DNA from: Clostridia bacterium
GTDB taxonomy: Bacteria > Bacillota > Clostridia > Christensenellales > Borkfalkiaceae
DNA: 52,135 nucleotides
NCBI GenBank assembly: GCA_021204825.1
Contig: JAJPYR010000083.1
Coordinates: 1-52,135, forward strand
Direction of reading: 5' to 3'
Positions within the stretch are counted from its first letter, which is position 1, and each line of letters opens with the position of its first letter. Made by a program: the position numbers and the translations under genes. Under the pieces are notes generated by a model. That model worked only from the letters and a program-made list of their open reading frames with translations, was not told where the DNA came from and ran no database searches. This document shows positions 1-9,118 of the stretch, in pieces.

Positions 1-1192
1 TGTCCACGTTGTATATGCACACCTTTCCGGGAAGGGTCCAGCCGGTGTTCTCCAGACCCCCTGCCTGGTACTTCTGGCGGTACAGATAATACGGGTCATA
101 GCCGGCGGCCGTGAGAGCCTCGCGGGCGTATGCTATCATGTCCGTTATTCCTGAGATGAAAAGGCGCTTGGTCTCCTCCTTGAGACGGGAGCCGGACTTT
201 AGGCTGAGCGTATGGACGGTTATGTTCTCCGGACGGAGCTCTATTGCCTTGTTTACAGAGTATGCAAAGTCTGCGGGAGTTTCATCCGCAAGGCCTGCGA
301 TGAGGTCCAGGTTAATGTCCATGTCATACTTTCTGGCCATCTCATACGCCTCTATGGTCTGGGCTGCGGTATGCTTGCGTCCAATCTTCACAAGAGTCTC
401 ATCCAGGAAGGACTGCGGGTTGACGCAGATGCGGTTAACGCCAAATTCCTGCGAGACGGCAAGCTTTTCATCCGTGAAGACATCCGGCCTGCCTGCCTCT
501 ACTGTAAACTCATACGAGCCGGGCATGACGTCGCGTATCGCGGCATACACCTTGGAAAGGTCCTGTGCGGAAAGCACAAACGGCGTGCCGCCCCCTACGT
601 ACACGCTGCGCACATCCTGCAGGATGGGCTTTAAGGAGTATATCTCACGCACGAGGCACTCGAGGTACGGCTGGACGTACGAGCGGGTCTTTTCTATTGG
701 CGCCGTTATGAAGGAGCAGTACTCACACTTCGTTGGGCAGAAGGGAAGAGAGACATAGATGTCCTGCCCGCCTGCCTTGTATGCCTCACCCTGCGTGGTC
801 ATAATTCTCCTGCAGAGCTCTGTGTTGGCGGAGCTTACGTGGAGCTTATTGAACAGTGCCTCAAAGTCCCTCCCCTCGCGCTGCTCCATGCGGGCAAGCT
901 TCAAGGGGCGGATGCCGGTGAGGGCTCCCCACGGAAGGTCTCCGTACCTTTGCGAAAGAACCAGGTAGAAGGCAAGCTTTGTGTAGCGCTTTACAAGGCG
1001 CTTTGCAACTATGGGGTCCTCCTCACTGCACTCTTCCGTGAAGTCGTAAAAGACGCCGTCATACTGTATTGAATTGAATATATTCCCGCCCGAATATGAG
1101 AAATAATGCACGAAGGTGTCCTGCTCGCGTCCAAAGGCGCGTATGACGTCCATTATCTCAGGCACAAGAAATTCCGTGTTGCTTTCCAGCAT
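1..1192 (-). CDS. hemZ: HemZ-type oxygen-independent coproporphyrinogen III oxidase-like radical SAM protein (3' end outside window)
   Basis: Reverse-strand open frame from ATG at 1192 (MLESNTEFLVPEIMDVIRAFGREQDTF...) with radical SAM motif CPTKCEYCSF and VYVGGGTP. It runs off the window edge, so it is absent from the ORF track. Confidence 0.85.
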   Translation of the reverse strand, partial: MLESNTEFLVPEIMDVIRAFGREQDTFVHYFSYSGGNIFNSIQYDGVFYDFTEECSEEDPIVAKRLVKRYTKLAFYLVLSQRYGDLPWGALTGIRPLKLARMEQREGRDFEALFNKLHVSSANTELCRRIMTTQGEAYKAGGQDIYVSLPFCPTKCEYCSFITAPIEKTRSYVQPYLECLVREIYSLKPILQDVRSVYVGGGTPFVLSAQDLSKVYAAIRDVMPGSYEFTVEAGRPDVFTDEKLAVSQEFGVNRICVNPQSFLDETLVKIGRKHTAAQTIEAYEMARKYDMDINLDLIAGLADETPADFAYSVNKAIELRPENITVHTLSLKSGSRLKEETKRLFISGITDMIAYAREALTAAGYDPYYLYRQKYQAGGLENTGWTLPGKVCIYNVD

Positions 1193-1210
1193 TGTTTACT
1201 CTTCCTGTTG

Positions 1211-2710
1211 TCACTCAGCCGGCCAGGGGCCGGGGTCTTCTATATTGAATTCTATGTCCTTGGTGATGAACATAATCATGTAAAGAGGAAAATATACTGT
1301 TCTGCCGTCCTCTGATACGGAAACATTGTCATATGAGAACACGAAAGATTGAGTAATACCGTAATCCGGTATGTTCATGACATTATCCAGCGCGGAATGA
1401 ACTGTATAATCCTTGCCGCTCTTGACCTCAATCGGCAGCACGTCATCATTGTACTCTATGACGAAGTCCAGCTCTCCGTTCTTTTTGCTGGAGTAATAAT
1501 ACTGTCTGTCAAATCCGTGTGCCAAAAGCTCCTGAGACACTACATTTTCAAACATCGCACCCTTGCGAATATTCTTTTCCATGTTGAGAATCTTCAGCTT
1601 GGTGGCACGGCCGTAGGCGGAAGTCAGCATCCCCACATCGGCCATAAAGAGTTTGAACAGTGTGCTCTTGCTGTTTATTCTGAGAGGCGCCATGGGCTGA
1701 GACACATTGTATACGGGAATCGCTACCCCCGCCTGAGTCAGCCACAGAAAGCTGTTAAGTGCACGATCAAGCCTAATAACCACCTCACCATTTTTACTCG
1801 ATTTACTGTCAGGCTCTTCGTTTGATTCCATAAAAGCTATATCACCTGATTCGCTATCAGGTTCATTGTTCAATTCACCTTCTGTCTCATTGTCCGATTC
1901 GTCTTCAGTCCCCTTGTCTGATTTCTTATTTAGATCGGAAATTATATATCTCTTGTTTTTACTGTTCAGTTCGTCCGGGATAAGGCCGTATATTTTGTTG
2001 AGTACAAGCTTCCGGCCGCTGTATTCGTACTGAGTAAAATCCATCTTGTAGATTTCCTCAATAGCTGAATGCACTTTCATGACCTCATTCATTTTCTTGC
2101 TTTCCGAATAGGTCTGGACAGCAGCAGGCATGCCGCCGACCACCATGTACATGTTGAAATAACTCAGCATCCGGTTATGAATCACCTCATCCACAGGCTG
2201 CCTGAGATCAAAACTTCTGTGAAGACTCTCTATAATAGTGTGTGGCACTTTATATATCTGCAGAAATTCCTCGAAATCCAAAGGATACATCGTAAGAGTC
2301 CTGAGATAGCCTACAGGTGCGGAACGCAAATTGCGAAGTTCAACACCAAGGAGCGACCCGCTAAGGATATATCTGAATCTCCCGTCCTTTACGAGGAATT
2401 TAATTTGAGTCACAATATCAGGGCACAACTGAACCTCGTCAAAGAATATCACACATCCTTCATTTAGCGGGGATTCCGTAAGAAGGGTGAGTCTTGATAT
2501 CAGGTCATCAATTGTTGTACGCTTTAAAAAGCAGTCAGCAACCTCGGGAAGGTCATGAAGATTGAACTCAACATAATATTCATGACTTGACTCCAGGACA
2601 TGCTCTATTGTCCAGGTCTTTCCCACCTGCCTCGCCCCTGATATCATAAGGGCGGTCTTAGGCTTTTTAAGCCACCCCTTAATCTCGTCTTCTATCTTGC
2701 GCTTCAGCAT
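1211..2710 (-). CDS. AAA ATPase (AAA_14/DUF4143 type) with C-terminal PD-(D/E)XK-like motif; paralog 1
   Basis: Walker A GARQVGKT, Walker B-like CVIFFDEVQ, C-terminal GELDFVIEYNDDVLPIEVKSGK. Start chosen at MLKRKIEDEIKGWL after GAGG. Confidence 0.85.
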   Translation of the reverse strand: MLKRKIEDEIKGWLKKPKTALMISGARQVGKTWTIEHVLESSHEYYVEFNLHDLPEVADCFLKRTTIDDLISRLTLLTESPLNEGCVIFFDEVQLCPDIVTQIKFLVKDGRFRYILSGSLLGVELRNLRSAPVGYLRTLTMYPLDFEEFLQIYKVPHTIIESLHRSFDLRQPVDEVIHNRMLSYFNMYMVVGGMPAAVQTYSESKKMNEVMKVHSAIEEIYKMDFTQYEYSGRKLVLNKIYGLIPDELNSKNKRYIISDLNKKSDKGTEDESDNETEGELNNEPDSESGDIAFMESNEEPDSKSSKNGEVVIRLDRALNSFLWLTQAGVAIPVYNVSQPMAPLRINSKSTLFKLFMADVGMLTSAYGRATKLKILNMEKNIRKGAMFENVVSQELLAHGFDRQYYYSSKKNGELDFVIEYNDDVLPIEVKSGKDYTVHSALDNVMNIPDYGITQSFVFSYDNVSVSEDGRTVYFPLYMIMFITKDIEFNIEDPGPWPAE

Positions 2711-2729
2711 GATTTTAACCTCTGCGTTA

Positions 2730-2758
2730 ATGCTAGCACACCCGAGAAGAAAAATCAA
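2730..2758 (-). promoter_or_regulatory. Predicted promoter of ATPase 1 (TTGATT-17-TAGCAT)
   Basis: -35 at 2753-2758 and -10 at 2730-2735 on minus strand, exact 17-bp spacer, 20 bp upstream of the start codon. Confidence 0.55.
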
Positions 2759-2781
2759 GATATATATTAATAATTATCTTG

Positions 2782-2892
2782 TTTTGTCAAAAATTCATTC
2801 AAAAACATTCAGTTTTTGTCAAAAATTCCTAATAAATTTGCCATATTTTGTCAAAAATTCCGTTAAAAAATCGACATTTTTGTCAAAAATTC
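2782..2892. repeat. Four copies of TTTTGTCAAAAATTC at exact 32-bp period
   Basis: Copies at 2782-2796, 2814-2828, 2846-2860, 2878-2892; each contains the palindrome TTTTG-T-CAAAA. Confidence 0.97.
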
Positions 2893-3020
2893 TTTCACAA
2901 TTCATCAAAGTCCATCCATGCAGCATTTGTAGGTGCGATTTAAAATAGTCGGCACGGTGCCGATTTGAATTGTCATTGGGCATTTAACCAGCATCAAATA
3001 TACTGGTTCGTTCAATCAAA

Positions 3021-3044
3021 AAAGCGGGCATCTGCACCCGCTTT
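3021..3044 (-). terminator. Rho-independent terminator of the MBL hydrolase gene
   Basis: AAAGCGGG...CCCGCTTT stem followed by a T-run on the minus strand. Confidence 0.8.
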
Positions 3045-3088
3045 GTGTGGTTGTATGAGGCTGCGAAGGGAACAGAGCCCTGCATGAA

Positions 3089-3700
3089 TCAGACCTTGAA
3101 CCTTAAATACGGGTTGTTGGCCTTCTCGTACTTCAATGTGGTCTCGGAGCCGTGGCCGGGATACACCTTGTAGTCCCCTTCCAGAGCCGCAAACTTTGCA
3201 AGGGTCTTTAAAAGCTCCATGGTGTCTCCTGTGGGAAGGTCCGTGCGGCCTACGCTCATGTTGAAGAGCGTGTCCCCGGAGAATATGCAGTCCCCGGTAA
3301 TATATGACATGCTGCCCGCAGTGTGGCCGGGCGTGTATATGGCCCTGAATGTTATGCCGCAGAGAGTGAACTCCTCTCCGTCCTTCACGGTGCGGTCTAT
3401 CTCAAAGGACGGGAAACGGGCCCCCTCGAAGATCTCCTCATTCTCCTTGGAGAATATGAAGTCCTTCTCCGTATCCGGGCATATGATCTGCGCTCCCTCT
3501 GCCTGCGCGCATCTGCAGCCGCCCACATGGTCATAGTGGCCGTGCGTTAACAGGACGTACTTGCATATGAGGCCCTCCTCATCCACTTTGTCCAGGACCC
3601 TGCGCTGGCCGGGGTCTATGACAACGGCGTTAACGCCGTCTTCGGTGAGTATGTAACTGTTGCATGCAAAGCCGTCCGGCTCTATCATAATAACCTTCAT
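3089..3700 (-). CDS. MBL-fold hydrolase (glyoxalase II-like)
   Basis: THGHYDHVGG motif, TPGHTAGS, FSGDTLF, YPGHGSETT; start at MKVIMIEPDGFACNSYIL. Confidence 0.9.
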   Translation of the reverse strand: MKVIMIEPDGFACNSYILTEDGVNAVVIDPGQRRVLDKVDEEGLICKYVLLTHGHYDHVGGCRCAQAEGAQIICPDTEKDFIFSKENEEIFEGARFPSFEIDRTVKDGEEFTLCGITFRAIYTPGHTAGSMSYITGDCIFSGDTLFNMSVGRTDLPTGDTMELLKTLAKFAALEGDYKVYPGHGSETTLKYEKANNPYLRFKV

Positions 3701-3841
3701 ATCCTGCTCCGTTAAATAGTATGAATATATGTGCTCCAAGCAAAATGGATGATTTATGGCTGATTTGTAAGCAATATTTGTGCAGTATGCACATAAGATG
3801 CAAAGCACACCCGGCAGACCGCACTGGCGAAAGCGCGGGCC

Positions 3842-5968
3842 TTAATTGTTGGTGCGGTATATGTCTATGACGTGGCGGTCCCTCTTGATGCGGTTTATGA
3901 GGACATCCATGTCCGAGCGCTTGATGAACTTCACGCGGACGTCTATCTCGGCCTGCTTCTGCTTGTTTATGCGGCCGTTTAAGGCCACTATGGAAAGATG
4001 CATCTGGGCAATCTCTGCGGTGACGTTTGCAATGAGGCCGTCATAGTCCTCCGCCACTATCTTGATGCCCGCTATGAACTGGCTCTCTATCTCCTTGGCC
4101 CACTCTGCCTCAAGGATGCGCTCCGGTTCGAATGATGGCAGGTTGTGACAGTCCGTGCGGTGTATTATGACTCCGCGGCCCTTGGACACAAAGCCCACGA
4201 TGTCATCCCCGGGCACAGGGTTGCAGCACTTTGCAAAGGATACAAGAAGGCCCGTCATGCCTTTCACTATAACGGTGCCGGCAGGGGTGTTCTTGAGCTT
4301 GCCCTGCACAACTTCCTGGGTCTTTGGAACCTCTTTCTTGTAATAGTCTATGAGCCTGGATATTACCTGGTTCACGGACACCGCCCCGAAGCCCACGGAT
4401 GAGAACATCTCATTCTGGGACGTGAAGACCAGCTTGTTGGAGAGCTTCTGGAAGGACTCGTCCGTAAGGATCTCGGACAGGGAGAAGCCTCGCTTTTTTG
4501 CCTCCTCCTCCAGCATGTCCCGCCCCTGCCTGGCGTTCTCCTCCTTCATGGCCTTCTTGAAGAAAGCGCGTATCTTGGCCCTTGTGGAACCGGACTTTAC
4601 GAATTTGAGCCAGTCCCATGAAGGCCCCTTGGACGTGGACTGTGTGAGAATCTCCACAACGTCTCCGGTGTGGAGCGTGGAGCTTAAGGGCACAATCTTG
4701 CCGTTTACCTTGGCCCCGGTGCACTTGTTGCCCACCTCTGTATGTATGGCGTATGCAAAGTCCACGGGCGTTGCATCCCTGGGAAGGGATATGACCTTGC
4801 CCTTGGGTGTGAAGACCAGGAGCTCGTTGTCATAGAGGTCGTTCTTTAAGCTGTCCACGAACTCTTTGGTCTCGTTGACGCTTCCCTCCCAGTCCATGAC
4901 GTCCCTTATCCAGCTTATACGGGTGTCAAAGGCAGTCTCTGTGGACTTCTGCTCCTTGTATCTCCAGTGCGCCGCAATTCCGTATTCAGCCATGCGGTGC
5001 ATCTCGTACGTCCTTATCTGTATCTCAAAGACCTGCCCGAAGTTGGTGACCACGGTCGTATGCAGAGACTGGTACATGTTGCGCTTGGGCGTTGCAATGT
5101 AGTCCTTTATGCGCCCCGGAACAGGCTTCCATGTCTGGTGTATCTTTCCAAGGACTTCATAGCATTCCTCTGTGGTGTTCACAATGACACGCACTGCGGA
5201 AAGGTCATATATCTGATCCAGGGTCTTGCCCCTGTCCTTCATTTTCTTATATATGGAATAGAAGTGCTTGGGGCGCCCTATTACCTCGCCCTTTATGTTG
5301 CTCTCTTCCAGAATCTTCCGTATCTGCTGGCATACGAACTCTATAAACTCTCTTCTCTCTGCCAGCTCCTGGTGTATGTTCTTCACCAGGTACTCATACG
5401 CCTCGGGGTCCAGATACTTGAGGCAGAGGTCCTCCAGCTCACACTTTATCTGGGATATTCCAAGGCGGCCGGCCAGGGGGGCATATATCTCCAGCGTTTC
5501 CTTTGCTATTCTCTGCTGCCTTTCCTTGGAGAGATAGTTGAGGGAGCGCATGTTGTGCAGCCTGTCCGCGAGCTTGATTATAATGACGCGCACGTCATTG
5601 GCCATTGCCACGAAGATCTTCCTGAAGTTCTCTGCGTCATCCTCTTCCGCGGAATGGAATGATATCCTGTCCAGTTTGGTAACGGCTTCCACAAGGGAGA
5701 ATATCTCGCTTCCGAAACGCCTGCGGACATCATCATCCGTAGCCTCCGTGTCCTCTATGACGTCATGCAGGAAAGCTGCCGCCACGGAAGGCATGTCCAG
5801 CCCCAGGTCCACGAGAATCTCAGCAACTCCGCAGGGGTGGGTAAAATAAGGCTCCCCGGATGCACGCTTCTGCCCGCGGTGCATCTCCTCCGCATAATCA
5901 TACGCGGCGGTAAGAGTCTCTATCTCATCCGGTGTGTAGTTTTTCCTGATCTTCTCCAGTACGGTCAT
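3842..5968 (-). CDS. rel: RelA/SpoT-family (p)ppGpp synthetase/hydrolase
   Basis: HD domain (HDVIEDTEAT), synthetase (GRPKHFYSIYKKM), TGS (VFTPKGKVISLPRDATPVDFAYAIH), C-terminal ACT-like region; 708 aa. Confidence 0.95.
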   Translation of the reverse strand: MTVLEKIRKNYTPDEIETLTAAYDYAEEMHRGQKRASGEPYFTHPCGVAEILVDLGLDMPSVAAAFLHDVIEDTEATDDDVRRRFGSEIFSLVEAVTKLDRISFHSAEEDDAENFRKIFVAMANDVRVIIIKLADRLHNMRSLNYLSKERQQRIAKETLEIYAPLAGRLGISQIKCELEDLCLKYLDPEAYEYLVKNIHQELAERREFIEFVCQQIRKILEESNIKGEVIGRPKHFYSIYKKMKDRGKTLDQIYDLSAVRVIVNTTEECYEVLGKIHQTWKPVPGRIKDYIATPKRNMYQSLHTTVVTNFGQVFEIQIRTYEMHRMAEYGIAAHWRYKEQKSTETAFDTRISWIRDVMDWEGSVNETKEFVDSLKNDLYDNELLVFTPKGKVISLPRDATPVDFAYAIHTEVGNKCTGAKVNGKIVPLSSTLHTGDVVEILTQSTSKGPSWDWLKFVKSGSTRAKIRAFFKKAMKEENARQGRDMLEEEAKKRGFSLSEILTDESFQKLSNKLVFTSQNEMFSSVGFGAVSVNQVISRLIDYYKKEVPKTQEVVQGKLKNTPAGTVIVKGMTGLLVSFAKCCNPVPGDDIVGFVSKGRGVIIHRTDCHNLPSFEPERILEAEWAKEIESQFIAGIKIVAEDYDGLIANVTAEIAQMHLSIVALNGRINKQKQAEIDVRVKFIKRSDMDVLINRIKRDRHVIDIYRTNN

Positions 5969-6237
5969 AAGGAGCCCTTAAGGCGCGGCCAAATTAAGGC
6001 CGCCGGAATGCAGGCATAAAGCCTGCGGATTTATGTAAGAGTTATAACAGTTTTACGGATTGTTGTCAACAGCTGAAACGGCAGCCGGGGCCAATTCCAC
6101 ACACACCGCCTGGAGTGTATAACAAGCCCAGAAAGCCCCAGGATGGGATTAGTGGCAGGCCCATGTATGAGCCTGAAAGTCTGCATAAGTCCCTTCCAAC
6201 GAAAATGCAGGGCCTTATACAGAGCCTCGCAAGGCGT

Positions 6238-8625
6238 TTAGCTGCCGGGGTCTTCGCTGTGGGTTTTGCAGAAGTTTTCCGCGTCCTCCGGGATGCCGGT
6301 GAGCTGCGGGCCGCCCTCTTTCTTCATCTGGCATATGCGGCGGTAGAACAGGGAGTTGTTGAGGTCTCCTTTTGCCCCGCGCACGACCTCTAAGTACTTG
6401 TTGCGGGTGAAGGTCATGATGCCTATCTCGCAGAAGACTGTGATGTCAAAGGCGCACTGCAGGGGCTTTACCGCATGGATGACTGTTGTGGCATCGAAGG
6501 CATTGTCGCAGAGAGCCTTGTAGCACTCCAGGCGTATCTTTCTGAAGTCATCCAGCATTGCCTCGCGGTCCGTGTTGACGTCCTTAAGGTATGTTGCCAG
6601 GCCGTCCTTTACTATCAGCACGTCTCTCTCAAGCAGGCTGTGGTACACAATGCCCCTGGGGTCATCCAGGAAGATGACCGTCTTGTAAGGAGAGAAGTCC
6701 GTGTTGATCTCCGGGGAGACAAGGATTATCGTGGCGGAGCTCTTTTCCGCAGGCGAGAACAGCTCTACGGGGAACCTGGACATGCAGAAGAACCTGCGGG
6801 CTGAGGCCATGTCCGAGGCTACGAACACGGTGCCGAAGTCCTCCGTCTGCTCCGCTATCTGCTTGAGCTCGGTTGCGTATATGTAGCGCGTGCGGCAGCG
6901 TATGGGCTCCATTGTGAGGTTGAACAGGGAGTTGAAGGCAATGGTCTCATCCGCCATGGGCTGCTTGCGGCCGTTGTATGACACGTCCCTCACAAGGCCG
7001 CTTATACTCTCACGTCCGCGGAAGCTGGAGACGTCATACTCGAAATAGATGTCCTTCACCGCGGGGCTCTTGAAGAGCATCATGAACCTCGCGCCGCTGA
7101 AGTACTTGTAATCCAGCGTATCTGAGCTTAGGAACAGATGGTCCGAATCCTTCTTCATGGGCCCTATTCTCATCCTGCCAACTGCCCTGTGGAACATGGG
7201 GCTCTTGTTGCCCATCCCTACAGGCTCAAGGAGCTTGAGTTCATGAACGAACCTGTTCTCCTGCCTGCTCTCAACACCGTCACAGACCCTTACGACCGAG
7301 GCAAAGTCCTCGTCCGCATAGTTAGCCGAAAGGTACTCATCAAGCGCCTTTTCAAGGGGCTGGAAGTTCTCGGCCTTTATGGACACGCCTGCCGCCATTG
7401 AATGCCCGCCGTACTCTTCAAAGTACTGCGAACAGGCCTTAATGGCCTCGAATATGTTCACGGTCCCTACAGACCTTGCGGAGCCTTTCATCATGCGCCC
7501 GCTGCGCGTCAAAAGCATTACGGGCCTTGAGTATTCCTCTGCAATCCTTGCGGCCACCACCCCTACGAATCCGGGGCTCCAGTCCGCACCGCACAACAGA
7601 ATGCACTTCCCTATGTGGTCCTTTTCCGCAAGTATATTGCCTGCTTCCTTCTCCACCTTGTCCGTATATATCTTTCTGTCTTCATTGTATTTAAGGATAT
7701 GCTTGGCAAGCTTTTTCACTTCATCCGGGTCTGTCTCATTGAATAGCCACAGGGCCTCCCTGGCATGCCCCATGCGGCCCGCTGCATTTATGCGAGGCGC
7801 AAGATAGAATGATATGGTCTGCGAGTTTATCTCGGCACTAGGGTCATTCAAAAGCAGCGTATAGCACTCTCTGGGACTGGAGTTCATAACCTTGAGGCCC
7901 TCTGCAACAATGTCCCTGTTCTCACCGGTCAGGGGCACGCTGTCCGCCACGGTTGCAATGGCCGCAAAGTCCAGATACTGGCACCCTATGCTGTTTCCGT
8001 TAAGGGCGCAGCCCACCTTGAAGGCCACCCCCGCCCCGCAGAGGTTGTCATAGGGGTAGTCATCCTCAATCTTGGGGTTGATGCATATGCAGTCCGGAAG
8101 CTCCTCAGGAAGCTCGTGATGGTCCGTGCATATAACCAAAGCCCCGCACTCCTTTATGTACTCTATCTCTTCACGGGCGGAGATGCCGCAGTCTACGGTA
8201 ATAATCAGCTCCGGGCAGTACTCATCGAAGATCTTGTCAATGTTATCTATGGAAAGCCCGTACCCGTCTGCCCTCTCAGGGATGAACAGAATGGGCTGGA
8301 TGCCGAATTCCGCAAGATTGCGGGCCATGATTGTGGTGGCATCTATTCCGTCCGCATCATAATCCCCGTATATGACCACGCACCAGTCCTCATCACGGGC
8401 CTTTGTAATGAGATCCACGGCCTCCCTCATTCCCTTCATCTTGAAGGGGTCCTCGAAGTTCTCCCTTGAGGGATTGAGGAACCTTCTCATCTGGTCCTCT
8501 GTCTGTATCCCTCGGCCGTACATAATCTTTACGGTCTCAGGAAGCAGATTGAACGTGGCCGCAAGGACGTCCACCTTTCCAAGGTCTTCTTCTGTGAAAT
8601 TGTACTCCGGAAGTATCTTTTTCAT
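6238..8625 (-). CDS. recJ: Single-stranded-DNA-specific exonuclease RecJ
   Basis: DHH phosphoesterase motifs VIYGDYDADGIDATT and CTDHHELPEELPD, GGHSMAAGV. Confidence 0.93.
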   Translation of the reverse strand: MKKILPEYNFTEEDLGKVDVLAATFNLLPETVKIMYGRGIQTEDQMRRFLNPSRENFEDPFKMKGMREAVDLITKARDEDWCVVIYGDYDADGIDATTIMARNLAEFGIQPILFIPERADGYGLSIDNIDKIFDEYCPELIITVDCGISAREEIEYIKECGALVICTDHHELPEELPDCICINPKIEDDYPYDNLCGAGVAFKVGCALNGNSIGCQYLDFAAIATVADSVPLTGENRDIVAEGLKVMNSSPRECYTLLLNDPSAEINSQTISFYLAPRINAAGRMGHAREALWLFNETDPDEVKKLAKHILKYNEDRKIYTDKVEKEAGNILAEKDHIGKCILLCGADWSPGFVGVVAARIAEEYSRPVMLLTRSGRMMKGSARSVGTVNIFEAIKACSQYFEEYGGHSMAAGVSIKAENFQPLEKALDEYLSANYADEDFASVVRVCDGVESRQENRFVHELKLLEPVGMGNKSPMFHRAVGRMRIGPMKKDSDHLFLSSDTLDYKYFSGARFMMLFKSPAVKDIYFEYDVSSFRGRESISGLVRDVSYNGRKQPMADETIAFNSLFNLTMEPIRCRTRYIYATELKQIAEQTEDFGTVFVASDMASARRFFCMSRFPVELFSPAEKSSATIILVSPEINTDFSPYKTVIFLDDPRGIVYHSLLERDVLIVKDGLATYLKDVNTDREAMLDDFRKIRLECYKALCDNAFDATTVIHAVKPLQCAFDITVFCEIGIMTFTRNKYLEVVRGAKGDLNNSLFYRRICQMKKEGGPQLTGIPEDAENFCKTHSEDPGS

Positions 8626-8654
8626 GTAAATAAGTGTGTTATATGAAGATGTAT

Positions 8655-9070
8655 ATGAGCCAAAACAGGCAGGTTATATGCGTTTGAAGCAGGGTCCGGC
8701 AACAGCCGGGACAGATGCACACCAGGCAGGTTATCCGCGTTTACAGAAGGGTCCGGCAACAGCCGGGAAAAGCTGCAGAACAGACAGATTATATGCAGTT
8801 ACAGCAGGGTCTGGCAGTTGCCGGGAAAAATCCAGAACAGGCGGGTTATAAACAGTTACAGCAGTGTCCGCAAGGTGCCGGGCAAGATGCAGAACAGGCA
8901 GGTCATGCGTGCCTGAAAAAGGGTTCCACAATAGCTGTAACAGAGCCGGACAAGAGGAATTTACATGCTTGTTGCAGAGTACACAAGGAGCCGGAAAAGA
9001 TGCCGAACAGGCGGTTTATGCGCGTTTACAGCGGATTACGGGTGCCTGTGAAAAGGACGGCAGTTGCTGC
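8655..9070. repeat. Degenerate tandem repeat, about 7 units of about 57 bp
   Basis: Anchors (TTAT or equivalent) at 8674, 8731, 8789, 8846, 8903, 8960, 9016; unit resembles ACAGGCAGGTTATATGCGTTTACAGCAGGGTCCGGCAACAGCCGGGAAAGATGCAGA. Confidence 0.9.
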
Positions 9071-9085
9071 AGGAGCAAACAAAAA

Positions 9086-9101
9086 GGGCGGTTGACCGCC
9101 C
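9086..9101 (-). terminator. Terminator downstream of secF
   Basis: GGGCGGT-tg-ACCGCCC stem then T-run on minus strand. Confidence 0.8.
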
Positions 9102-9118
9102 TGTTGTTTTGAATTGTA

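Noticed and set aside
2782-2892. CRISPR array
   Set aside because: Regular repeat-interval pattern, but units are only 15 bp with 17-bp intervals, only four copies, and no cas genes nearby.
2697-2948. + strand ORF of 83 aa across the 32-bp repeats
   Set aside because: Low-complexity translation of AT-rich repeats in a promoter region; no RBS or family signal.
4967-5662. Long + strand ORFs antisense to rel, recJ, pnp, uvrA and others (e.g. 231 aa at 4967)
   Set aside because: Shadow ORFs opposite well-supported conserved genes; no independent motif.
8731-8931. Minus-strand ORF in the 57-bp repeat region
   Set aside because: Open frame is a by-product of the repeat; the + strand frames give the more coherent 19-aa unit, and no start/RBS supports expression.
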